A stretch of 29,697 nucleotides of DNA from Amoebophrya sp. AT5.2 (lineage: Eukaryota; Sar; Dinophyceae; Syndiniales; Amoebophryaceae). The stretch lies in assembly GCA_005223375.1 (NCBI GenBank), contig RXOD01004074.1, positions 1 through 29,697 on the forward strand, written 5' to 3'. The notes beneath the pieces were generated by a model that saw only the letters and a program-made list of their open reading frames with translations, did no database searches and was not told the DNA's origin. The translations under genes were made by a program, and so were the position numbers. Positions 19,393-27,315 of this stretch are shown here, in pieces (within the stretch, counting starts at the first letter, position 1; each line of letters starts with the position of its first letter).

Positions 19393-21558
19393 ATGAACCG
19401 GTGCTCTCCTGCTGCTCGTCTCCCCAAGAAGGGTTCCTCTTTCTTTCGCCTACTTTTGCTTTTCATCTTCAGCGCGACTAGTACACGTCGGCTGCCGTTC
19501 GTGCTTCAGCATGTCGAGTCTGTGGTCCTCCGCGGGCCTGCTCGCCACTTTGCGAAAGTCGCGGCACCTGCGGTAGCGAGGCGGAGCCCGTCCCCATCTA
19601 ATTTTCCGCCTGAAGAAGTTGTTCTCTTCAAGAACTATCCGGAGACATCCGCGGCTGTCGAGGGCGAGGACCCCGACGCCTTCGTCCGCGAGTTGAGTGC
19701 CTCGGTCTCCGATTTGTCGCTTCGCGACAGCCCCCGGCGCGAGGACACGGCTGGCTCCAGCAGCTCCAGCTCGACCACGACCGAGCGCCCCACCACGACC
19801 ACGACCTCGCTAAGAGGCGCTCTTCGTGCATACGGTCTTCCCGGTGTAGTTGTGGAGGGCGGGGGTTGTGGTCGGGCTCGGGACGACCCGCACGGTGCGG
19901 ATCATCCGGTGGAACCCCTAGGCGCCATGGAGAGCGCAACGGAACTGCAGGAAACGCTGGCCCTGACGCAGTTCCGTTACGTGGCCGACGGCTTTCACGA
20001 CTTGAAGACCCTCGCAGCGCTGCGGCAGACGTCGCGCTCGCTTCACATCATCCCCGCCTCCGCGCCGCTTTCGGCGTCGCAGATTGCCGACGGTATTCGG
20101 TCTGGCCTTCTCATCAAGATGCACTGGAAGAAGGCAAGACAGAAGCTTCTGAGCAAAAGCTTCCAGCAAAAACAAGAAGCGCTCAACCTCAATCAGCAGG
20201 TGCGGGTGCCCGCGGCCGCGCCAAGAACGAGACTCGACGGAGTAGTAGTAGTTCGAGGACGACGACGAGAACGCCAAGCTGAGGGAGCAAACGCAAACCT
20301 CGGCGGAAAAAGAACCACTGGGACGAGATCTTGTGCCACGACGTTGATACCGCCGGAGTATGTCCGCAGCTTCGCGAACGGTGGGGACGCTGAGGTGCTT
20401 GCCGCGGCGCTGCTGCCTCCTAGTCGAGCGAATTCATCGTATTCGTATTCGTGGCTGCCCACCTTCGCGGCGGCGTGCGGGATTGGTTGTGGTGCTGATT
20501 CTCATCCAGCAGCGGCAAGTGCAAGTGGAGCAGGAAACCAGATGATGAAAGCCCATTGCACGACGGCGACCAGAGCAGTTTGCCCTGCTTCGCTGGTTGC
20601 GGCCGCGCTCGACGCCGAGCTCCCGTGGAGCAGCGGATCCTTCGATCCCGCCAAGCTGCCAGATTTGCCCACCTGGGAAGACATCAAACAGGAACCAACG
20701 TGGTTGAACAGTCCGGAACTCATCGCCGCAGCCATCCGCAACGGCGTGTTTCCCGTGGACGAGGAGGAGTGCGGCGAGGCCTGGCTTCGTCTGCCGGACG
20801 CCGTGCGGGGGTCCAGGGAGGTAATTCTCGCCGCGCTGCGGGCGATCGCGAGAATGGAGGCGGTGGATCGGAACTTCGGCACGGGTATGCGGGAAATCGA
20901 CGTGGGTTTTGTCAGCAACGGCAGGATCGCGCGCCGCCTGCCCGAGGTGCCGTTCGAGTGGGACCGCGACGTGGTGACTGAGAAGCTTCGGAGCGACCCG
21001 GAGGTGGTGACTGCCGCCATGATCGAGGCCTACGTTCCCTTGGGCGCCGACCCCGCGGACGGCATCGAGCTGGACCCGGAGCCTGTGATTCTCAGTCTGC
21101 ACCAGTGGCGCGGGCTTCCTGCTCGCGTGCGGCACGAAGAGAGCGTTTTTTTAAGCGCGCTGCGCTTCAAACGGGGGTTCTATCTCAAAGGGCGGGGGGA
21201 CTGGGACTCAGACGAGGACGTTCCGGAGAGGTTTCGGGGGGAAAAAGGGGTAGTGGTGGCGGCATTGGAGAACGGACTGCTGCGGGAAGGAAAGCAGTGG
21301 CAAAAATTACCAATTGGACTGAAAACGGACGAGGACGTGTGCGACGCGGCAGTCGACATGTTCCGATCCCAGGTCGATCGGGGGGCGCTGGAGTGGGAGG
21401 ACGTGCCGGCGGGGGTGATGAGGAAGTGGGAGCAGCGGAGACGCGAGGGGGCGGAAGAAATGCGGCAAAGATGGAGGGCGCGCGACCCTTGGGCCTGGGC
21501 ATGGGAAGAAGCTACTCCATCGAGCTTGTTGGGCTTGATGAGGAGAAGGTCCCTATAG
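19393..21558 (+). CDS. DUF4116-like repeat protein 2, single exon
   Basis: From the ATG at 19393 the ORF has 721 residues. The N-terminus is basic, then hydrophobic (FFRLLLLFIFSATS), like a signal peptide or anchor. Motifs shared with the upstream paralogue follow in order: SVSDLSLRD, a Ser/Thr-rich insert, LRGALRAYGLPG, TQFRYVADGFHDLKTLAALR, SQIADGIRSGLL, IPPEYVRSFANGGDAEVLAAALLPP (a 25-residue block, here cited as IPPEYVRSFANGG and DAEVLAAALLPP), SWLPTFAAACG, and the identical block at 20668-20754. The C-terminal third has about five helical DUF4116-like units, such as SREVILAALRAIARM and DPEVVTAAMIEAYV. It has no intron where gene 1 does. Its function is unknown; the tandem pair implies recent duplication within an expanding family. 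Confidence 0.72.
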   Translation: MNRCSPAARLPKKGSSFFRLLLLFIFSATSTRRLPFVLQHVESVVLRGPARHFAKVAAPAVARRSPSPSNFPPEEVVLFKNYPETSAAVEGEDPDAFVRELSASVSDLSLRDSPRREDTAGSSSSSSTTTERPTTTTTSLRGALRAYGLPGVVVEGGGCGRARDDPHGADHPVEPLGAMESATELQETLALTQFRYVADGFHDLKTLAALRQTSRSLHIIPASAPLSASQIADGIRSGLLIKMHWKKARQKLLSKSFQQKQEALNLNQQVRVPAAAPRTRLDGVVVVRGRRRERQAEGANANLGGKRTTGTRSCATTLIPPEYVRSFANGGDAEVLAAALLPPSRANSSYSYSWLPTFAAACGIGCGADSHPAAASASGAGNQMMKAHCTTATRAVCPASLVAAALDAELPWSSGSFDPAKLPDLPTWEDIKQEPTWLNSPELIAAAIRNGVFPVDEEECGEAWLRLPDAVRGSREVILAALRAIARMEAVDRNFGTGMREIDVGFVSNGRIARRLPEVPFEWDRDVVTEKLRSDPEVVTAAMIEAYVPLGADPADGIELDPEPVILSLHQWRGLPARVRHEESVFLSALRFKRGFYLKGRGDWDSDEDVPERFRGEKGVVVAALENGLLREGKQWQKLPIGLKTDEDVCDAAVDMFRSQVDRGALEWEDVPAGVMRKWEQRRREGAEEMRQRWRARDPWAWAWEEATPSSLLGLMRRRSL

Positions 21559-21832
21559 TAATATCAGGGGGGGACGGGGAGCGGGAGTCGGAGTTTTTGT
21601 GGGGGCAAGAATCCATCGTGTCCGATGGAGAGAGAAAATCAAGCCTCGGGCGGGGGTGCGACTTCTAAGGAAACGCAGAACTCACATATATTTGCCTGCA
21701 TACTTCATTTTAATACGCTACTTTTACCACGCTTACGACGTTGTTGTAGACGCACGACAGGGCCGCGTAGTCGTAGTGACGACCACGACGGATAATGAAC
21801 CGGAGGGGCACAGACTGAAACTAAACTACTTT

Positions 21833-21913
21833 AGCTGAAATTTTTGATTTCTTGCTGATAACGGAAGAAACCACTTATAGCTGAAATTTTTGACTTCTTG
21901 CTGATAACGGAAG
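21833..21913 (+). repeat. 35-nt direct repeat, period 46
   Basis: A unit beginning AGCTGAAATTTTTGA and ending GATAACGGAAG occurs at 21833-21867 and 21879-21913, with one C/T difference and an 11-nt spacer. Confidence 0.9.
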
Positions 21914-22278
21914 CGTAGTAAAACTCACTTTTGGTGCAGAACGAGAACGACGGCTTAGGTACCGGTGCGATCGTATCGAGATGGAGATGTTGGACATCAA
22001 GAACAAGACTTGGCTGTTGCACGATTGAGCTCAAAGTCAAATTCCTTGATTTAAATTAAATTTCGCGCTGTCCTCGCCAGCATAAACAGCGCGTCTCCTC
22101 TCGGAAGAAAAAGAGAGAAGACGAAAGAACGCAGCTGCCATCTCTGACGATAGTTGCATGCGCGCAATCGATGCCGATGGATGTAGAACGACGACAGAGC
22201 CAGAGTGCATCGACATCGTGCACCAACAAAGCACCCTTTTTGACAAGGTCCGAAAAAAAAAAAAGGCTTACGCGAGCT

Positions 22279-22344
22279 CGATGCTCTTTCTGCCGCTGGG
22301 CAGCGGATGATCGATGTTCTTTCTCCCGCTTGGCAGCGGTTTCG
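22279..22344 (+). repeat. Two tandem 33-nt units, each with a small hairpin
   Basis: Both units carry CGATGYTCTTTCT followed by CCGCT-NGGC-AGCGG, a 5-bp stem with a 4-nt loop. The loop changes (GGGC, TGGC) while the stem is kept. Confidence 0.75.
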
Positions 22345-22535
22345 CCGTCATATTCTGACAAGCCGTTGCTCGTGCTTGCAGCAGGAGCAGGTCCAGACGG
22401 CAGTAGACTCTTGTTCCTAAAGCATTAAAGCGCGAAAAGGAAACTGAGACCACCCCCTGAATAAGAATATGAGCAAGTTGTAGCTTCATTTTTGCTTAAA
22501 TTTTGCTCTACTTGATTCTAACAGGATGAAGATCT

Positions 22536-23088
22536 TTGTCCTTCCGTCTCGCTTGCGCTTGGGGGGGACGCGAACGCCAGGGCTCTATCTGGTGGGCGTG
22601 TGGTGACCCCAGGGACCCGCCCCCCCTTTCGTCTGGGCGAAAGGTCTCCAATACGCCGGCACGACGACAACACGGGCGACGATCAAACGAGCAAGAAAGT
22701 GGACAGCACATTCCTGGAGGTTGCAGCTGCTATGGCGCCACCCTCACCGCCGGACGTCGTCCAGGAGGCTGCTACAGCTACGCTACGACCGCCAGCGACA
22801 GACGACTGCACTTGGCGAATTTACACCACAAGCAACACAAGAGCAAGACTGCTGTAGGTGCACGCCTTGCCTACCGTGCAAGCCTCCAAGTAGCCTTCTG
22901 CGGTGTTGTAGGAAAAGTTGGCGCGTCTCTTGGACACACCCCGCGGGTGACGAGTGGGTCTGTGTGCGACGAACCTGCTTCCCCTCCGCAACCCGCGACG
23001 ACCACGCGAACGACCCCGGCGCCTGCCCGTCGGTGCGGGTCGATTCATCGGCGTAGAAGGGTAGGGGCGCGAGAGAATCAGGGCCACC
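22536..23088. other. ORF-rich stretch without a supportable gene
   Basis: An open + frame runs from 22536 to 23600 (354 codons), and other frames are open too, because the sequence is GC-rich. Its translation is Arg/Pro/Ser-rich without motifs. It also conflicts with the frame carrying the hydrophobic tail at 23089-23613. I do not call it a gene. Confidence 0.4.
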
Positions 23089-23613
23089 GTGGCCCTGAAC
23101 ACACCAGACTCCTCGATCCGGTCAACGACCCACCCACGTCGCAGCGCGCCAGCGCGGGCGTCGAGCAGTTTAGTCGCACCGGCGTGCGCCTCTGGTTGCC
23201 CCGGGCGAGGAGGTGTGGCTGGCAGTCTGCGGGCTTGCGGCGCAGCTGGGTCTGCGATTCCGATTCCGACCGATTGCGCCGCGCTCGGGGCAGCGCTTGC
23301 GCCGCGCGCGGTGCGCCACGGTTGGCCGTCTCTCCCGCTTTGCGCGGTCGTCGATATTTTTACAGGCGAAGAACGGCGCCACTGCTGTCGGCAGGCAGCC
23401 GCGCGCGGACCCATGGCCATGGGCGCGCCGGCTGCCGCTGGTCCTTCTCTACTGTACTACCACGGCGCTGCAGATTCAGAAATAGAAGCCAGCGCCCCCG
23501 TCTCAGTCAGTCTCATCCTCATGCTGGGCGCCGTCGAGCTTCTTGGCTATTTTTTTCGGCGAAGACGGGGGGCGGATCGATTGGCGCGGCTTTTTTATAG
23601 TTGGGAGCATTAG
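23089..23613 (+). CDS. Hypothetical protein with C-terminal membrane segment (weak)
   Basis: This is a 174-codon ORF whose frame is read from GTG at 23089; no ATG start is evident at the head, so it could be a 3' exon. Near the end is PVSVSLILMLGAVELLGYFF followed by RRRR, the pattern of a tail anchor. A related, frameshifted sequence at 15192-15600 keeps the Cys/Arg-rich part and the hydrophobic segment. That conservation suggests former coding use but is not proof, since the DNA itself is repeated. Confidence 0.3.
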   Translation: MALNTPDSSIRSTTHPRRSAPARASSSLVAPACASGCPGRGGVAGSLRACGAAGSAIPIPTDCAALGAALAPRAVRHGWPSLPLCAVVDIFTGEERRHCCRQAAARGPMAMGAPAAAGPSLLYYHGAADSEIEASAPVSVSLILMLGAVELLGYFFRRRRGADRLARLFYSWEH

Positions 23614-24720
23614 GCACTGGCTTCTGAGTCGCTTGCAGTTGCACAGGAGCCAACAGGCAGTAAAAACTATACACACAAAAACAAAATATGGCTGACGCTG
23701 CCGCGGACTAACGCGCCGCTGGGGGGGCCTCGTTGTGCTTACTATTTCTTCGACTTCGTGCAAATGCATCAATATTTTTCTGATATTAGAATACTTAAGT
23801 AAAGTGCCCGTAAGTAAGTTATAGTAAAAAGTGCTTGCACGGCTCCCACTCTGTCTTACTTCTCTATCAGACTTACTAGAGGCGTCAGCACTTACGCACG
23901 CAAGAACCGCTTCCACTCGGCCTTGCGACTGGACGCGCCCGCGCGCGACTATCTCTATCTTGGTGTTGCTCTTGCTTCGATATAGAATCAATATAGCAGA
24001 GCTGAGTACTCATCCCGAAGGACAGTCTCCTCGATATTGTGGCCGCGGACTAGCGCGGCAGCTGCAGCTTCTTCCCCTTGGGATGACGAGGAGACCTTCC
24101 GTTGCATCATCAACCTATTCTGATAAGTCCAGCCATCAAATGCGCCAAATTGTGCGTATGAGTATTTCTCTGTTGATTGCAAAGCGTGCCAGCATATGAA
24201 TTAGGAGCAGACTTCTCTGTCTTCTCTATCAGACTATACTAGAAGCGTCAGCACTTACGCACGCAAGAACCGCTTCCACTCGGCCTTGCGACTGGACGCG
24301 CGCGACTATCTCTATCTTGCTGCTGCTCTTGCTTCGTCGATATAGAATCAATATAGCAGAGCTGAGTACTCACCCCGAATGGCAGTCTCCTCGATATTGT
24401 GGCCGCGGACTAGCGCGCCAGCTGCAGCTTCTTCCCCTTGGGATGACCAGGAGACCTTCCGTTGCATCATCAATCTATTCTGATAAATCCAGCCATCAAA
24501 TGCGCCAAATTGTGCGTATTTCTCTGTTGATTGCAAAGCGTGCCAGCATATGAATTAGGAGCAGACTTCTCGTCCCGCGCGCCGCCGTCTGGTGCGGCGT
24601 AAGAAGATGTGGTGTCTTTCGTCTCCTACTCGTACTCAAACCTGTGGCGTCGAGCTCGAAACTAACTCGAGCAAGAGCGAGGACCTTTTCTGAAACTCAT
24701 GACGCGCCGGGTGTTCTGGC
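23270..24720 (+). repeat. Composite dispersed repeat, copy 2
   Basis: This is collinear with 15230-16290 and has the same ordered blocks, but its core is tandemly doubled. It starts with the region holding the membrane-segment ORF and ends near the CTCGAAACTAACTCGAGCA block (24655-24673) and the TTTTCTGAAACTCATGA tail that both copies share. Confidence 0.7.
23861..24571 (+). repeat. 362-nt tandem duplication inside copy 2
   Basis: Unit A starts TCTCTATCAGACT at 23861 and unit B starts at 24223 with the same sequence. Both contain CGCTTCCACTCGGCCT, TATAGAATCAATATAGCAGA, GTGGCCGCGGACTAGCGCG and GATTGCAAAGCGTG, and both end AGCATATGAATTAGGAGCAG. They are nearly identical, much closer than either is to copy 1, so the doubling is recent. 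Confidence 0.88.
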
Positions 24721-25006
24721 GGTGAGGCCGAATAATTGATGCAGATTGATGCCGCTGCTCCTGTTAAAGAGAGACCACACGGAACTGGTGGAACACGACC
24801 ATGATGGCATCGATCGGGGGATGAGTTAGAAAAGAGTTATAACATCTACAAATTATATCGCCGGCCGTGCCCGGGCGTGATCAACAACATCAAGATCAAG
24901 AAGAGCACGGCCGCTCAGCAAAGAAGTTCCACGGGCGTCCAGATTAGGATTTTTAGGATTACGATCATTAGGTTCAAGTAGGATTAGATCGGGATCGCAC
25001 CACAAC
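24721..25006. other. Upstream region of the MORN gene
   Basis: A short non-coding stretch of 286 nt. A minus-strand ORF at 24853-25098 overlaps the gene start and has no motif. No promoter motif is identified. Confidence 0.45.
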
Positions 25007-26399
25007 ATGTCAGCTCCATCCGTGAGCCCGATGTGGCTCCTGCTGTGCCCCGGCTCTGCTGCGGCCACTTGCTGCAAGACCATGTTTGTGGACGACAACG
25101 AACTGCTGCTGAAAAGGAGGCGAGAAGAGGAAATGCGGCATCATCGCTCCGGTGGCAGCTTCTCCTCCGCTTCCTCCGCCGATAGTTCTTGTCAGGGGAA
25201 GCTACGCTGGCGGCCAAAGCGAGTGTACGAAGACGGGAGAACGTAAGTAAAAGTACCTGTACCTCACGCTCACCGCTAGTACTAATTTACCCATCTCCAT
25301 GATTCATATCATGGCTGATGTCATGTTGAACCAATTGAAAGAATGATGATCCAGCAACTTTTTCTGCTGATTGAAAATCTTTCGGTCCAGATATTAGGAT
25401 GCGATGACTAAATATTGCAACCGCAATGAATAAATGAGTCTAAAAATCGCATTCGCACGCACGGCCTCCAGGTACGAGGGGCAGTGGCTCGGGGGCTCCC
25501 GGAAGGGCAAGGGTATCGAGCGGAGCCGGTACGGCGACTTCGTCTACGAGGGCGAGTTCGTGGATGACAAGTTTCATTTTTTTCTTTATACTTTCTTTAC
25601 AATCAAGGCATATCGTCCCTCAATCTCTCTCGAACATCACAATCACTCGATGAATCTTCACTCACTCGAACTCGAATACTTGTGAATCCGTCGAAAGGTG
25701 CGAATGATAAATGAATGGCGAAAGGTACGAGGGTCTTGGCTGCATGCGTTGGTCCAATGGGTGCAACTACGTGGGCGACTTCTGGCAGAACCAGAAGCAC
25801 GGCCGCGGGCACGAAAAGTACGCTACCGGGGACGAGTATCGGGTAGGGAGAGACCAGATGGTAAGTGAGCAACTGGTAAGTACTGTTGTAGTGGGTTCCC
25901 TTGGGCGGCGGGTTCCCCTGGGTGCCGAGTATGTCAAGGCGCTCTGGACCGCCCGGCGCGAAGCGCCGGGCTGTTTCAGAGATGCCCCATCGCGGGGGTA
26001 TGGGGTGGCATGGGGAGAGGAAACCGCTGGGAGGCAGACGGAAAGTGGTAGCCGAAAGCTATGGACGACAATGGTAGTAGTCCTGAAAGCAGGGTAAAAG
26101 GGGCGAATAGGGTGGTGATTGGTTATGGTCGTCGGCTCTAGGGTTCAGCAGTGCCAAACCCGCCGACTGCGAAAAGACGGCCTTCCTCCAACTGCTGCCC
26201 TCTTTTTGGAACCACCAAAGGGGAGCCCGAAGAGCCCCCCAAAAAAATCACTTACCACCTACCCACTTGCCACCAGGTCTCTCCATATCGGGGCCAGTTT
26301 CTGCACAACCTCCCCCACGGACGGGGGAGCTACACGAAGAAAGACGGCGCAGTGATACGGGGACTCTTTCACGAGGGGAGGCTGGTGGAGGCCGAGTGA
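25007..26399 (+). CDS. MORN-repeat protein, four exons
   Basis: Exons are 25007-25242, 25472-25570, 25725-25842 and 26292-26399 (or 26277-26399 if GT-AG is used), giving 186 or 191 residues. The first 70 residues are a Cys-containing, then charged and Ser-rich head without a recognised domain. Then come about four MORN repeats: YEGQWLGGSRKGKGIERSRYGD (22 residues, cited as YEGQWLGGSRKGKG and IERSRYGD), YEGEFVDDK-YEGLGCMRW, YVGDFWQNQKHGRGHEKYATG (cited as YVGDFWQNQKHGRG and HEKYATG) and YRGQFLHNLPHGRGSYTKKDG (cited as YRGQFLHNLPHGRG and SYTKKDG). MORN repeats form beta-hairpin arrays that bind lipids or act as scaffolds. In alveolates they occur in cortical and cytokinesis proteins such as MORN1, but this protein is shorter and orthology is not claimed. 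Confidence 0.8.
25243..25471 (+). other. Intron 1 of the MORN gene (GT-AG)
   Basis: It has a perfect donor, GTAAGT, after GAGAAC and the acceptor GCCTCCAG. The phase-2 join makes DGRT-YEGQW, the start of the first MORN unit. Confidence 0.85.
25571..25724 (+). other. Intron 2 of the MORN gene (GT-AG)
   Basis: The donor GTTTCA is followed by a T-rich run, and the acceptor is GGCGAAAG. The join DDK-YEGLG gives exactly 23 residues from YEGEF to YVGDF, the normal MORN period, which supports this pair over a later in-frame ATG at 25711. Confidence 0.78.
25843..26291 (+). mobile_element. MORN intron 3: introner-like element with TIR, direct repeat and hairpin
   Basis: TATCGG lies at both boundaries (25837-25842 and 26286-26291). 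Close inside are inverted repeats: GGAGAGACCAGATGGTAAGT at 25847-25866 matches the reverse complement of 26265-26284 at 17 of 20 positions. Excision at the direct repeat joins GDE-YRGQF and keeps the MORN spacing. GT-AG splicing (25843 to 26276) is also in frame but adds VSPYR. Two further perfect donors, GTAAGT at 25861 and 25876, sit in and beside the left inverted repeat. A hairpin lies at 25942-25981. Confidence 0.72.
25942..25981 (+). other. Strong intronic hairpin
   Basis: GCCCGGCGC (25951-25959) pairs perfectly with GCGCCGGGC (25963-25971) around the loop GAA. Outside an internal loop, CTCTG (25942-25946) pairs with CAGAG (25977-25981). It lies within MORN intron 3. Nearby, GGGTTCCC-TGGG-type sequence is repeated at about 25893 and 25910. 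Confidence 0.8.
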
Positions 26400-27315
26400 G
26401 CTGAGTGTGAGTCTAGTGCTAGCCTACGTCTTTTTCTTCGATAAAAAGTGCCTATGTTACCTGAGGTCCTTCAAAAGGAGAGGGTATGAAGAAGGCGGTT
26501 CGACTGTACCATAAAAAGAAGAGCTACAGCTGCACACAAGCAGTGCGGGGCGGAAGTGGTCGAAGTGGAGCGTAGACTTACCGAAATAGAAATCTCTCGC
26601 TGGAAATAAGCTGTACCAAAATCCGATGAAGATAGACTCTTGGAGCAGAACTTGCATTTTTGTCCACCGAGATTGATGAAACCGAAATGAAAGAAATTTT
26701 TCGAAATCAATGGCGATCACCTCGACCGCTTGAAGCGAATAAAAATGAAAGAATGATTGATCGTGGTTCATCGTCGTGACACAGTGGGAGATCGTCCCCC
26801 CTCTCCCCATCACTCGGAGGTCCCATTCGTCGTCCGCGTCGCAGACCAATCCACTTCGTGCTTAAAGAACTCCAGTGATTGGTAATTAGTGACTGCTACT
26901 GATACTGTAGTACTTACGCAGCTGAGTTTATTTGTAATTGTTATATCCTCATATAATATTGTTCTTGCCCCAGCATCGCTCCGCTCACTCATAGCCGCTA
27001 TTCGCAGCCCAGCTGTCGCACACTCATTGGAAGTAATGGCCGTCATGACATGACCACGCGATGAAGTATAACGCATTTCCGCGTCGCCCGCGCTCCTCGC
27101 AACCCAGCGGGCGCCGCAGTCGTCGAGCAAACAGAGAAAACGCCACTCGAGACGCAAGGGCGCATTGATTTGAAGTTCCCGTGCAGCTAATTCTACCCAG
27201 CAGATCCAGATCGATCATCGCTCATCGACCCACTTCGTAGTACCACACTAGCACTACGACTACATCGGCCAAACATCAGAAGCAGGAACAATTCAATCGA
27301 CAGCACAGTCGGAGA
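26400..27315. other. Intergenic between MORN and cold-shock genes
   Basis: No supportable gene is present. A 130-codon minus-strand ORF (26457-26849) has no recognised motif and its composition is like non-coding sequence. Confidence 0.55.

Larger units (their letters stand above)
21559..22535. other. Intergenic with short tandem repeats
   Basis: No supportable gene is present. A 35-nt unit at 21833-21867 recurs at 21879-21913 with one mismatch, and a 33-nt unit occurs twice at 22279-22344. The rest shows nothing recognisable. Confidence 0.6.

Noticed and set aside
22536..23600. 354-codon + strand ORF
   Set aside because: It is long, but has no motifs, is Arg/Pro-rich, and competes with the frame that carries the hydrophobic tail; not enough to call a gene.
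23831..24553. Short ORFs ending LLIAKRASI in each repeat unit, as conserved genes
   Set aside because: The shared ending follows from DNA-level repetition; starts and upstream parts differ, and the composition is not coding-like.
25711..25724. ATG at 25711 as a start or as retained MNGER in the MORN protein
   Set aside because: Retaining it stretches the MORN period from 23 to 28 residues; GT-AG splicing to 25725 gives exactly 23.
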